Of a DNA stretch of 64,000 bases, positions 18,581 through 29,183 are shown piece after piece (the first letter of the stretch is position 1; the number at the start of each line of letters is the position of its first letter). The position numbers were made by a program, and so were the translations under genes. The notes beneath the pieces are model-generated. The model saw only the letters and a list, made by a program, of their open reading frames with translations, had not been told where the DNA came from and searched no databases. The stretch is from Chrysochromulina tobinii (taxonomy: Eukaryota > Haptophyta > Prymnesiales > Chrysochromulinaceae), in the NCBI GenBank assembly GCA_001275005.1, contig JWZX01003409.1:57429-121428 (forward strand), given 5' to 3'.

Positions 18581-20953
18581 CCGATCGGCTGGGTTGACCT
18601 GCCGAGAGGCTGGGTCGGCTCGTCCTCGTCTGCGGCGGCGAGGACCTCGGCAAGGACTACCTCGGTGCCCTCCTGCTGGCGCACGCGCACGACGCCCGTG
18701 TGGTGCGGGCTGAGCGGCACTCCCGAGCCGCCATCGAGTCGGATCTGGACCACCTGAGCCACGGGCTGGCGGCACATGGGGCACTCGCGCCTCTTGCTGC
18801 GAAGGCAGCGGCGCGCGCACCCGTAGCAGATGCCGCCGTGGCCGCACTCGAGAAGGACGGCATCTCGCGGCTCCGTGAAGCAGATCAGACATTTGCTCTC
18901 ATCGTCGAGATCGTCGAGATCGTCGTCGCCCGGCCCGTCGCCGCCCAGCCCGGCGCGACCGCCGTCTAGGCTGCCTGTCTCCACGGCAGCAAGCTGCTTG
19001 CGATCGCCCGCGGCCAACCCAGGCAAGGCGACCCCGCTCGCGACGGCGCTCTCGTCCGAGGCCGCCGCGAGTGGCAACGCGCCGAGCTCCACCTCAGCCG
19101 CAGGGGGACCTGGAGCGACAGCCTCGGCCTCGGATCGCCTGGCGCCGTCGCGGGCGCCGTCGCGGGCGCCGTCGCGCGTGCTGATCGACGGTGCCAGGCC
19201 CGCGGCGTTGTCGGCGTCCCAGCGGCCGGCCGGCGACGGCTTGCCCTTCGGGTGCGGCGAGTTGCCGGTCTCACTCCAATTGCCGATGACGGAGCCGTGT
19301 TGCGAGTAGGCGCGCGTCGCTTCAGCGCACGCGGCAGCTGAGAGCTGCTCCTTGAGTGCAATGAGCCGACGCAGCTTGAGCTTGACCTCGGCAGGCAGCT
19401 TCGTCGAGTCGGCAGCCGCGGGCGAGACCGCCGCGCTCGTACGCCGCCCGGGGGGCGCTTGCGGCTTGCGCACTCGCGCCCGATGCTGCTGCTGCTGGGT
19501 GCGGACCCACGACTCAATGTCCTTCTCGAGCGCCTCGTACTCGTCAGAGGAGGCGAAGCCCGCGCTCGCGGCCTCGCCCGACTCCGCCTCGGCCGCCTCC
19601 GCCTCGCCCGCCTCCACGTCCGCGACGCGCATCTCGGGTGAGGGCGACGCCGAGGAGCCCTCATTCACCTTGCCGGGAGTGCTTGGCGCCACGGGGACGG
19701 GCGCTGTGTTGGGCGCACCCATGAATCGCTCGAACATTGCCGTGTTGCCCATCCGACGGAAGAGCGTCGAGCTATGCTGCACCAGCACTGGGGGCGCGAG
19801 CTGCTGCGAGACCGCCTCGATGACGCCGCTCCCGCCGCCGGCCTCCTCCTCAGGCAACTCCTCCTCGTCGACCGCCTGCGCGTTGATGTCGCGCAGGAGC
19901 AGCGGGGGCAGGAAGATGGTGAACACGAGGTACATGGCGAGCAGCAGCGAGTAGCCCACGATGAGCGGCGAGAGGATCGCCTCGTAAGGCACGCTCAGGT
20001 CGCCATCCAGGCGCTGCGCGAGCGCGACGAGGAACGTAAGCCCCGTCAAGGTCACTGTGAGCAGGAAGGCGTAGCAGAGGAAGAAGAGGGCACGCTGCCC
20101 CAAATCGGGCCGGTCGTGTGCGAGCACGATGCCCACCGCGAGCACCGTCGCGGCGATGGAAGCGAGGACGAGCAGGCCGAAGATGCACCACAGCGGCCAG
20201 AAGGTCGCCGTCCACGTGAGTTTGTTGAGTCCATCGGCGCGGCACGCGAGGAGGAGGACCACAGGGTGGGCTGGGTTAAATGGAGCCCCCGGCCGGCTCG
20301 GCTGGGAGCTCGAGCCGTCGGATGGCAAGACTGGCGTCTTGGCAAGATGCAGGCAGAAGCGCAGCACCGCGGCCACAAAGTAGGGCGAGCACACGATGAG
20401 CACCGACAGGCCCGGCCACAGGCCATCCTGACGCAACGCAAGCAGGATCTTGAAGACAGTGACGCACACGGAGCCCTTGAGCCGGCCGAGCTGCGCGATG
20501 ACGCTGTTGCGCCGCGTGCTGCGGGCGCGAGAGGCAGAGCGGGCGGTCAGGCGTGCGATAGTCGCGGCAGGCGCGCTCTGCCGTGCGCTGCTGCCGCGGC
20601 GGCGCGTGTGCAGCCAGGGGAGTAACAACAGCGAGGGGCACTCACGTGTGGCCGATGGACTGCATGTTGTAGCAGCGGCGCAGCTCGAAGGTGCTCGTGA
20701 GCATGGTGATCGCGTCGGAGGCCCACAACGGAGCAAATACCCAGAACCACGAGTAGATGCCGACGTCGTTGAGCTTCCAGAGCAGCAGGAACAGGAAGCA
20801 GACCATCAAGAAGAGCTGCACGGAGTTGGCGACGACGACCAGCAGATGGGCGAGTGGGCAGCAGAGCGTCCACTGGCTCGCTCGCGGCGCATTGGGCGGG
20901 TTCCCATCCCCCGGGACGCGTCGAGGCAAAGCCACAGGGATGGACAGGCGCAT
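18535..20953 (-). CDS. TMEM185-like membrane protein with C-terminal RING finger
   Basis: Exon 1 (20953-20646) starts MRLSIPVALP. A GT-AG intron (20519-20645, donor GTGAGT, 127 bp) joins in phase 2 to exon 2 (20518-18535); total about 763 aa. The N-terminal half has several hydrophobic helices separated by the repeated phrase (A/W)xLRxDG / KLNDxG, with SWFWVFAPLW (VFAPLWASD), LLALRQDGLWPG and ALAQRLDGDLSVPYEAILSPL. This resembles the TMEM185/Tmemb_185A family. A long disordered linker (residues about 330-640) follows. A C3HC4 RING closes the protein near residues 645-690: CLICFTEPRDAVLLECGHGG, then CYGCARRCLRSKRRECPMC. An ER or endomembrane E3 ubiquitin ligase is the natural inference. A 5' exon upstream of 20953 cannot be excluded. 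Confidence 0.75.
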
Positions 20954-21154
20954 CCGAGCCCCAAGCGAGCTTGACAAGCAGACCCGACTCGGACCCAGTT
21001 CTGACGACACGACAAAAACATGCACATGAATGCAACTAATTGGGCTTGCGAAACTTGTTCAACATCCGCATCCGGCGCGCCCCTTCACTGGGGCTCGTTT
21101 CTTCGTGAAAAAGGTTCAGGAATCGTCAGCAGCAGCGCGAGAAGCCTCGCGATC
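20954..21154. promoter_or_regulatory. Shared divergent promoter region, RING / J-domain genes
   Basis: Only about 200 bp separate the two divergent start codons, so both promoters must overlap here unless the true starts are further inside. No TATA-like or other defined motif stands out. Confidence 0.35.
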
Positions 21155-22988
21155 ATGTTCGGCTCCAAGAAGCGCGTTCCCGCCGTCCCAGTGTCCACGC
21201 AGTTGGTCTTGCACAAGGCCGGTGCGGCGGGCTTGCCGCCGGGCTCGCCCGGTGGCAACCTGACCGAGAAGCGGGTGGAGGAGGAGCGTCGACCCGGACG
21301 AAGTTGCCGAGATGCTGCCGATCCGCAAACCCAAGCACGTGGGCGAGGGCGTGACCAGCGCTCTAGGGCTGGTGACTGGCAGTGTGGTCGCCGGCGCGGC
21401 GGGCCTCGTAATTCTGCCCGCCAAGGGTGCCATGGAAGGCGGGGCGCGCGGCTTCGCAAGCGGCCTGGCGATGGGCGCACTTGGCGCTGTCGTGCTGCCG
21501 ACTATGGGCGTGGTGGCCGGCTCAGTGCAGGTCATGCGGGGCATCGCGCAGACGCCCTTTTCGGCGGCCGCGGCCATGGAGGGCAAGACCTGGGACAAGG
21601 AGAAGCGCTCGTGGAAGCACTACAGCCTGCCCACCGAGGAGATTGAGGTGGCAGCCGCCGAGGCGGAGTGGAACGCCAAGCTTGCTGAGAAACGCAAGGA
21701 GCGCCAGAAGAGGAAGGGCAACGGCGGCGCGGTCGAAGACCGGACCTTCTACGAGCTGCTCGGCGTCGCTCCCGAGGCGACCGCTGCCGAGATCAAAGTG
21801 GCCTACCGCACGGCCGCGCGCCGGCTGCACCCCGATAAGAACCCCGACGATCCCAATGCGAACCTCAAGTTCCAAAAGCTGGGCGAGGCGTACCAGGTGC
21901 TTTCGAATGAGGACGCGCGCGCCAAGTACGACGCCAAGGGCCTCGACGGTCTCAAAGACACGCAGTTGATGGACGCGTCTACGATGTACGCGATGCTGTT
22001 CGGCTCGGAACAATTCGAAGACCTCATTGGCGAGCTGCAGATTGCAGCGATGCTGCAGCAGGCCGAGGCGAGTGGAGACCCGTCGGACGTGTCGCTCAAG
22101 CACCTGGGCCACAAGCAGCGCCAGCGCGAGGTCGCGTGCGCCGCCAAGCTCGCGGCCAAGCTGCAGCCGTACGTCGACTGCCAACAGAGCCTCGTCGATT
22201 TCGAGGCGCAAGTGCGCGAACAGGCCAAGGAGCTCGCGACCTCGGCCTTCGGAGAGCTTCTCACGCATACGATCGGCGCCGTGTACGTGTACAAGGCGTC
22301 GCAGGCGCTCAAGCTCAACCTGGGCGCGGCCATGCGACAGAAGGGCCATACGATGCAGACGAACACGCGCATGCTGGGCGCCATCCTCAATATGATCAAG
22401 GTCGCGCGCGCTGCCCACAGCCTTAAAGAGGAGGACCAGGCGAAGATGATGCATAGCCAGATGGGGTCGTTCCTCGAGGGTGCGTGGTACGTGTCCGTCG
22501 TTGACGTCGAGACGACGGTAAGGCACGTGTGCCGGAAGGTGCTCGGAGACAACTCACTTGCCAAGGAGGGCCGCAGGAAGCGAGCGGCTGCGCTCAAGCG
22601 CATTGGAGAGCTCTTCCTTGAGGCAGCCTCGGCCGACGGCAAGGACGGCGAGGGCAAGGCGAAGACGCTGCGCGAGCGGCTCAAGGCCTTTCTGCCGCCC
22701 GAGGCCGCCGCGGGCGCTTGCTCGCCCGCCGACGCCGCCGAGGCCGGCGGCGGCGATGACGACGACGACGACGTACCTGATCTGAGCGACCCGACGGATG
22801 CGCAGCCGCCACAGCCGCCGCCGAAGCCGCCGTCGGAGGTTGCCCTCGATCGCGAGACGCTGCTGGTGATGAGCATGAAGGAGCTGCGGGCCATCATGAA
22901 AGCGCGGGGATTGTCCACTGACGGCTTACTCGAAAAGACTGAGTTTGTCGACGCGATCTGCGCGCACGCGGCGGAACCGCCGCCATGA
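21155..22988 (+). CDS. J-domain (DnaJ) protein with DnaJ-X region
   Basis: Co-chaperone of the Hsp40 class. The J domain DRTFYELLGVAPEATAAEIK carries the HPD motif (LHPDKNPDDPNA, bases 21828 on), which stimulates Hsp70 ATPase. Upstream is a glycine/alanine-rich hydrophobic stretch (SALGLVTGSVVAGAAGLVIL and GLAMGALGAVVLPTMGVVAG), probably membrane-associated. Downstream is a helical region typical of the X-domain found after J domains in plant and algal proteins (AFGELLTHTIGAVYVYKASQ). An acidic linker and a small SAP-like end follow (MSMKELRAIMKARGLSTDGL). A clear ATG at 21155 (MFGSKKRVPAVPVSTQLVL) is one base out of frame with the rest; a single extra base around 21281-21287 reconciles them, giving about 610 aa. 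Otherwise translation could start at ATG 21312, giving 558 aa. Confidence 0.85.
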
Positions 22989-23396
22989 TCGATGCTGAAT
23001 GCAATCCCATCATCCTTCACAACTCCTGCACAATCATCCCATGCGATCGGTCTCGCCCAGCACTACCGGGTCCGGTCGACCTCCGACGCCATAGAAGAGG
23101 GGCACCGCGCCTTCCACGCGGGTCGTTACGCGATTTTGCGCGGGATCTGGGCGCCTGAGGGCGATGGGCGAACCTGCTTAGCCCGTGCTTAATTTACGCA
23201 GTGTGTCAGTTTTATACAGTGTGTCAGTTTGAATATAATCTCAGTGTAGTTGCCTAACAGTCCTAACAGTCGAGATGGTAACGTGGTTTCGCCGATCGTT
23301 TACGGCTGAACGCTGAACGTTGAAAGCTCACATTCCGACGAGCGCGACGTCGACGCTCGGACCACATCGATCATCCGGTTGGATCGTCGTTTTGAG
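22989..23396. other. Convergent spacer
   Basis: 408 bp holding two 3' UTRs. Two short repeats occur (cagtgtgtcagttt twice near 23197 and 23217; cctaacagt twice near 23253). No other feature recognised. Confidence 0.45.
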
Positions 23397-25592
23397 CTAT
23401 TCGATTCCAGAATCAGAGCTGGACGCCTCCTCAAAGTCTTCGTCCTCTCCCTGCTCAACCTCGTTCCTCCTGGAGAAGGACCAGCTCCGAGTGGGTCCAA
23501 CTTGAGGATCGTCCTCTCCTTCTCCTTCGTCGACGTCGTCGCTCTCGTCGTCTTCGACCCACTCACCTGCGTGCTCGAGCTCGTCGGCCTCCAGCTGGGC
23601 CGCAGCCTCGGCTGCCTCCTCGGCCGCCACCGCTGCCTCGGCGAATGCAGACGCCGTGCGCGTATCGAGCTTCGGAAATCCAGGCGGCGTGCTTGGCGGC
23701 GTCATCGGTGGCGACCGATCTCGGAAGCTGGTGTCGACGACGTCTCCATAACGCAAGAGGAACTCGGTTGTTGCGACCGGCCGAAAGAACATGTCACCCA
23801 CCTGCACGAAGCTGTCGGCACAGAGGTCCTTGACCTCGAACTCATCAAATTCGGCGTGGGTGAACTCCGATTTCTCCTGTAGCGCCTCTGAGAGCGCTTC
23901 GCTGACGAGCTCGGTGCCCATAGTAGGCCTCATACTCCCCGCGAGCTCCCACTTCACCAAGCTCGAGTCTTCATAGTCCCTGATGGACTCGTCGTCCTCG
24001 TGCCCACCAACGTAAACGATCTCTTCAGCATATCCTGCTTTTCGATCCTCTTCCTCGGTAACAATCGACATTGCATAGGAGAGGCTATCAACCTCGTCTG
24101 CTGCGATCCTTGCAGCCGCGGCCCGTTCTGCTGCCGCGTTCGCAGCCCCTGACCGGTCGGCCAGCAGCCCCGACTCGAACTCCTCGCGCGTAATGTGCGC
24201 ATCGCCATCTTGGTCGAGCTCGCCTGTCTCCTCGAGCATCCGCATGACCCGAACCACCTGTGGAATGGACGTAGCATCTGCGATGCCAAGAAGAGCTTCG
24301 AATTCACCGTCGGCTCGGAGCTTGGCTGCAAGCTCTTTGCGAGAGATCTGGCCACTGCCATCCGTGTCCATAGATTCGAACAGCGCATGTATCCTTGCCT
24401 TCGTGGCAGCCAGATGGGCTTCTAAAGGTGCCGCTGTAGTCGTGGCATACGCCCCCTCCGAGTACGAGACGAACAAGGGGGCAAACGGAGTGTCGGCGTA
24501 CGAGACGAAGCCACAAGATCGGACGTGACCCGATGTATGCAGGCTCGCAGCTGGGAGTTCCACATCAGCAGGAGCCTCGTGAGTGGAATACGCCGTCGAA
24601 AGGGCCTCATCCGTCTCTTGATGACCTGTTGGAGCCGCATCGGAGCCAGGCTCGAGGTGCTCGCTTGGTGGGTCACCGTCGTTTGGCGAGCCGGACTCAG
24701 ATGGCGAGCCAGGCTCAGTAGCATGGGCTGTACGACTTTTGGCGAGCCAGTGCACCGCATGTGAATGAACGTGTGTGCTGGAGTATACAGCGAGCCAGTG
24801 CAGCGCATACGGCCGAACGCGAACCGAGTCGCGCACCATTTTCCAGAAGAACTGTGTCAGTGCAGCACCGCGGAGTCCGCCTCGTCGCTTCATGATTTCA
24901 GCCCAGCTCAGCAAGCGCACGCATTCTTGCCAGTCGCCGGCCAGTCTCAGCTTGGAGAGCTCGGCATGGCCCTGTATGGCCCGGTCGAGCGGTGTCGCCT
25001 TGCCGAGCGTACCGCCCTGGTGTGATGCCTCTATCGAGGCGCCCTTCTCCAGCAGTAGAGCGACCACGATCGCGTTGCCAAAGTAGGCCGATCGGCCAAG
25101 AAGCGTCTCACCTTCTGGCGCCACGTAGTCCAACCTTGCATTGCGGCGCAAGAGCTCCTTGACGATAGCAACGTCGCCGTTTTCACACGCTAGGTAGATG
25201 GGCGCGAGCGTTACAATTTTAATGGGATGCACCGCAGCTCCGTGCAGCAAGAGCAGCTTCGCAGCTTCGATGTGGCCACCGAGGCATGCACATCCGAGCG
25301 CCTCGTTGAGCGTGGCTGCCAGTGGCCAGCTACGCACGAGCAGGCTCTCGAGTTCCGCGAGATGGCCATTCCTGGCAGCATTCAACAAAGGGTCCATCTG
25401 CACTGCCATGCCATAAGGGTTTGGCGATCGCTGCGCAGCCTGGGCATCTGATGGCCGGGTAGAGGCTCGGCCTAAGCTCGGGACACAGTCGACAGTATCG
25501 CCTCTCCCTCGAAATCGCCTGGTGGTCTTCTTGGCAGGCCCAACCATACTTATTGGGGCTCGCGGACTGCCCCATGAAGCCTTCTCGTCCAT
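23397..25592 (-). CDS. Ankyrin-repeat protein with EF-hands
   Basis: Single exon, 731 aa from ATG 25592. Residues about 65-200 form three to four ankyrin repeats (DPLLNAARNGHLAELESLL, EALGCACLGGHIEAAKLLLL, APIYLACENGDVAIVKELL, LLGRSAYFGNAIVVALLLEKGA). A Pro/Ser/Glu-rich linker follows. Two EF-hands lie near residues 400-465, with loops DTDGSGQISRKE and DQDGDAHITREE, both complete for calcium binding. The C-terminus is acidic and disordered, ending in a Ser/Asp/Glu tail. A calcium-responsive scaffold is the simplest reading; no orthologue recognised. It is divergent from the GT61 gene, with only 141 bp between the start codons. Confidence 0.72.
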   Translation of the reverse strand: MDEKASWGSPRAPISMVGPAKKTTRRFRGRGDTVDCVPSLGRASTRPSDAQAAQRSPNPYGMAVQMDPLLNAARNGHLAELESLLVRSWPLAATLNEALGCACLGGHIEAAKLLLLHGAAVHPIKIVTLAPIYLACENGDVAIVKELLRRNARLDYVAPEGETLLGRSAYFGNAIVVALLLEKGASIEASHQGGTLGKATPLDRAIQGHAELSKLRLAGDWQECVRLLSWAEIMKRRGGLRGAALTQFFWKMVRDSVRVRPYALHWLAVYSSTHVHSHAVHWLAKSRTAHATEPGSPSESGSPNDGDPPSEHLEPGSDAAPTGHQETDEALSTAYSTHEAPADVELPAASLHTSGHVRSCGFVSYADTPFAPLFVSYSEGAYATTTAAPLEAHLAATKARIHALFESMDTDGSGQISRKELAAKLRADGEFEALLGIADATSIPQVVRVMRMLEETGELDQDGDAHITREEFESGLLADRSGAANAAAERAAAARIAADEVDSLSYAMSIVTEEEDRKAGYAEEIVYVGGHEDDESIRDYEDSSLVKWELAGSMRPTMGTELVSEALSEALQEKSEFTHAEFDEFEVKDLCADSFVQVGDMFFRPVATTEFLLRYGDVVDTSFRDRSPPMTPPSTPPGFPKLDTRTASAFAEAAVAAEEAAEAAAQLEADELEHAGEWVEDDESDDVDEGEGEDDPQVGPTRSWSFSRRNEVEQGEDEDFEEASSSDSGIE

Positions 25593-25733
25593 TTGTTTCG
25601 AGGGGGAGTTCTATCGCGCCGCGCACATATAGACTTCCGGTCGCCTCCCCGAGCGCGGCGTCGTTCCCAGAGGAAAGCACTGTGCGTGTCCCATCACCTT
25701 TTTGACGTATGCTCGCGACGGCGCTCGATCGCA
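25593..25733. promoter_or_regulatory. Shared divergent promoter region, ankyrin/EF and GT61 genes
   Basis: 141 bp between two divergent ATGs (25592 minus, 25734 plus). Both are the first in-frame ATG of long frames, so this short interval is the likely bidirectional promoter. No specific motif identified. Confidence 0.4.
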
Positions 25734-27923
25734 ATGCGAGCCGACCGGCGGCGCTCGTGGCGGCTTTCATCGCTCGAACTGTGCATTCTCTTGTGCATCG
25801 TTGTGCGACTCACACTTCTTTTGGTTGACAAAGGGGGCACTGGACTTCGAGTCATCCAAGCAGACTCCGTAGTCGAGTCGCGGAATGCACCGCGAGAGCT
25901 GTCTGTCAATGAGGCCATACGTCCAGCTCTGCCATCACTGTTGCCGCCTCCGCCGCCACCATCGCCCGAATCGAGCCCTGCCGTTATGCTCCTCGCAACC
26001 AGTCACGTGGCCAACACCATGGACCGTCGAGCACATCAGGCAGGTCCAGATGATGGTGCAACGGGGCCGCGTGAGCGTGAGCGAGAGGTGGGCACACTTG
26101 CTGGGTCGGAGCATGAGTACCGGAGCTGCTGTGCTCGCGCTTGGCGTGATCCATCAAGAAATGCGGCCATCGAGTTTTGCGACCAGGAAACGGACGCCAC
26201 CGGCGATCGAGCAACGTCACAGCTCACGTGCTTCAGTGCTCCTTCCCTCAAGGCAACAGGCCACAGCTCTTCCTCGACCCCTGCCTGGTACTGTGACGCG
26301 CGACGTCTCGTGGTGAACACCAGCGCCGTGTCCATCGGCTCTGATGACCTCACCATCCCGACGCCCTCACAAAAGGGCCTCTGGCAGCGGCGCGCGCTGC
26401 TGCTCGACTGCCCGTTGCGTACGAGCGCGCTTAGCGAGCCGAGGCGCTTCGGGATGCTCCTGCGCCAACTGCTGCCCGTGCCGCTCGCGGAGCTCAGGGC
26501 CTCGTCTGTGGGGCGCGACGTGCTGGCGGGCGTGCTGGCGCGCCTCGGAACCGATGCGCACGGCGGCCAGGACGAGGACAGTGAGGACGAGCCGACGATT
26601 GTCTTCGTGGCGCGCTACTCGGTCAAAAACTTCTTTCTGGCCCATTACGATCTTCTGCAGGTGCGTTGATTGCCACTGATGACCTGCCTTGCATGCAAGT
26701 GCTCATTCTGGCCCATTACGATCTTCTGCAGGTGCGTTGATTGCCACTGATGACCTGCCTTGCATGCAAGTGCTCATCGCCGCGCGTCCGACTCCCTCGA
26801 GCCTCTTCATCACGATCTTCTGCAGGTGGCGTCGATTGTTCTGCACGCACTCGGGCCGGAGCCGCGAGCGCGCACGCGCCTCGTCTTCATCCCTCCCGAC
26901 AAGGCCAACCACGGCTGGTGGGGCCCGCAGAGGCTGCTCTGGGCGAGCTTCAGCGAGATTCCACCAGTCTCGTATGTGGAATGGCTTGCTGAGGAAAGGG
27001 CCCTGAGCGGCGCGGCAGGCGGCGGCGCGGGAGGCGGCGGCGCGGCGTTGAGTCATCGATCCGGAGCGCCGCAGACGCTGCTGCCGGTCCGCCGCGCAAT
27101 CTTTGCCCTATCAGGCCTTCATTCCGTCTATGGTCGCGGATCGATCGGGCGTGCACTCGAAGGGGTCTGTGCGCCGTGCGCGGCAGCGGACGGCGCGACG
27201 AAGCGCCTCACGCGCGTCTCGGCGTTCTACCGGCTTTTCATCCAAGCGGTGCTGCACCGGACGGGCCTCTTCCAGCTGCCAGCGCCGCCGGCGCCGCTCG
27301 CCGCCACGGCTGCCGACGGCGGCGGTGGGAGAGACGCCCGAGACGACGCGTGGCTCGAAGGCGGGCTGTTGCGTGGCGTGTGGATCTCTCGGGGGAAGGG
27401 GCTCGGGCACGGGTACGGCAAGACTGTCGGCCGCCGGTGCCTCAACGAGCCCGAGGTGCTGCAGGCGCTCAAGAGCGCAGCCGTGGGACTCGCCCTCACG
27501 CCGCTCGAGCTGGCTGACGTGCCTTTCGCCGAGCAGCTGCAGCACTTTCGGCGAGCGGCGGTGGTGACCGGCATGCACGGCGCCGGCTACGCGAACATCA
27601 TCTTCCTCGCGCCGCGGGCGGTGGTCGCCGAGCTGTGCCCGCTGGGCTACTGCACCAAGTCGTACGAGCGCATGTCCGCGCGCCTCGACCTCATCTACAT
27701 GCGTTGGACCAACACGATCGCCGAGAACGCGAAACCAGGCTACGACACGGTCGTCGACGTGGGACAGTTCACCAAGCTGATGCAACAAGCGGTGAGTGCG
27801 TTTCGGAGTGAGTCGCCTTCAGTAGCGTCGGACGAAGAACGCGGCGGCGCTGGGCACGTCGAGAAGGAGGAGGAGGAGGAGGAGGCAGAGACGACGTTCC
27901 TGATCGGATCGGATGATGACTAG
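25734..27923 (+). CDS. GT61-like type II membrane glycosyltransferase
   Basis: Two exons (25734-26660, 26826-27923) give 674 aa. ATG 25734 is chosen because it starts a type II signal anchor: basic MRADRRRSWR, then hydrophobic ELCILLCIVVRLTLLLV (residues 15-31). After a variable stem, the C-terminal half has the GT61 (DUF563) hallmark: RRAAVVTGMHGAGYANIIFL (GMHGAG near residue 558), followed by APRAVVAELCPLGY, as in plant xylosyl/arabinosyltransferases and animal EOGT. LEGGLLRGVWISRGKG and FAEQLQHF fit the nucleotide-sugar side of the fold. Expected location is Golgi or ER; donor unknown. The acidic tail (poly-Glu) is unusual. The single intron is a duplicated introner-like element; exon flanks read AHYDLLQ/VASIVLHAL. 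Confidence 0.8.
26661..26825 (+). mobile_element. Introner-like element, internally duplicated (GT61 intron)
   Basis: Phase-0 GT-AG intron, 165 bp, made of a 71-bp unit (from 26661) followed by a second, diverging unit (from 26732). Each begins GTGCGTTGATTGCC and carries CTTGCATGCAAGTGCTCA. Each ends with a copy of the upstream exon end ACGATCTTCTGCAG, which supplies the 3' AG. The first 45 nt match the OAT intron at 44 positions. Confidence 0.85.
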
Positions 27924-28334
27924 TGAACACACGCTCTCAGTTAACCGGCTCACAAGTCGATATTTGAGATTTGTGAAGAATCTTAATAAAGTGTGAAAAC
28001 AACAAAACACGCACGCGCTCGGCCCGCCGGCACACCGCGCCTCCCGGCGCGGCTCGCGCGGCGGCCTCGGAGCGCGTCCCCATGCGCGGAGCATGCATGA
28101 AAGATGAATGCGGCAAGCACTCATGCTCACCCCATCCACCGCACCGAGCCACCGACTCGCCGGGCCGTGTGCTTGTCCGATCACAGTCAGACGTCGGGTC
28201 AGTCATAGGTCAGTCAGTGGGGCTCATTGCCGTCGGCCTGCGCAGCAAGAAGCGCGCCAATGTGCTCCGCAGCAGAAGTATGCGCTGCTTGCTCGCCCCC
28301 CACCTCGCCTTCCTCCTCGCCCTCCTCCTCCCCC
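27924..28334. other. Convergent spacer
   Basis: 411 bp. It contains an AATAAA hexamer 62 bp after the GT61 stop (listed separately). A long open plus-strand stretch here is antisense/UTR without family-like sequence. Confidence 0.4.
27985..27990 (+). terminator. Candidate AATAAA polyadenylation signal of GT61 gene
   Basis: AATAAA lies 62 bp downstream of the stop in an AT-rich patch. It is the only canonical hexamer I noticed in a suitable position in this window, so algal 3'-end rules may differ and this could be chance. Confidence 0.3.
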
Positions 28335-29183
28335 TCATCCTCGACGTCCTCGCCCTCCTCCTCGCCCTCGTCGTCGGCCGTCGCGCTGCGCCTCCTCCGC
28401 AGCCTCGTTGAAGAGCACGCGCATCATGGAGTCAATGCGGCGTGTCGTGCGCAGCCGATCGGCCGCGAGACGCTCCCGGTTGTGCAGCTGCTCGGCCGTG
28501 GCGCGCCGCTCGCGAAGGTTGGTGACGATGAGCCCATGGAATCCATGGCTCTGTCCGAGATGATCTTCCACGCGAAAGTTGCGCGCGGCCTCGCGAAATG
28601 CGTCCCTGTGCGAGAGCTCGGGCTGCGCGGCCTTTATGCGTGCGACCTCGGTCCTCAAAAAGAGGTTGTACGCGCTCGTCCTCGACGGCGAGGTGAACGA
28701 CCAGCCGAGATGCGCTCCGCAGCAGCAGTGAGCCATGCGCCACTCAAAGGGAGGGAACCAGCTGTGATCCGGCGACGGACGGCCCGAGAGGATGATGTGA
28801 GGTACGGGCACCGTGCGCACCACATCGAACCGCACAGCCCCGGGATTTGTCGCGCTGTAGGCCCAGTACTCCCGATCGAGCATGTCGAGCTCATACGAGA
28901 AGACGGCCGACTCGAGCGTCGTGGCCCGCTCGATCAAGAGCTCCTCTCGGGACACGATGGGGATGTTGCACGCGGCGCAGGAGAGCACCGGAATGTCGGC
29001 CTCCGGAATGTCGGGCACCGGAACCGCGTGCCCTGCGTCAATAAGAACAACCTGCCTCTGCAAATCTTCAATCTGCTCTCTGAGCTCGATAAGTTGCTCT
29101 CGAGCCATGCCCTCAATCACGCCCTCAATCGCATCGTCAGATGACTGAAGCACGCGCACAACGTAATTGCCTGCAGGACCCAT
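28335..29183 (-). CDS. CULT-domain plus YABBY/HMG-like protein
   Basis: Single exon, 282 aa from ATG 29183 (the frame extends further upstream only from non-ATG codons). A short coiled coil (AREQLIELREQIEDLQRQVV) is followed by a cereblon-type CULT domain, residues about 66-163. It has CAAC (C69, C72), NPGAVRFDVVRTV, then HSWFPPFEWRMAHCCCGAHL and GWSF. The three tryptophans that form the cereblon ligand cage are all present (W142, W148, W161). The second zinc pair is three adjacent cysteines (153-155), with spacing one residue shorter than usual. Next, SAYNLFLRTEVARIKAAQPE and LSHRDAFREAARNF (about 168-204) match the plant YABBY/HMG-like box. The C-terminus is Arg/Gly-rich. Either a DNA-binding adaptor or a substrate receptor would fit; function not known. 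Confidence 0.75.
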   Translation of the reverse strand: MGPAGNYVVRVLQSSDDAIEGVIEGMAREQLIELREQIEDLQRQVVLIDAGHAVPVPDIPEADIPVLSCAACNIPIVSREELLIERATTLESAVFSYELDMLDREYWAYSATNPGAVRFDVVRTVPVPHIILSGRPSPDHSWFPPFEWRMAHCCCGAHLGWSFTSPSRTSAYNLFLRTEVARIKAAQPELSHRDAFREAARNFRVEDHLGQSHGFHGLIVTNLRERRATAEQLHNRERLAADRLRTTRRIDSMMRVLFNEAAEEAQRDGRRRGRGGGRGRRG

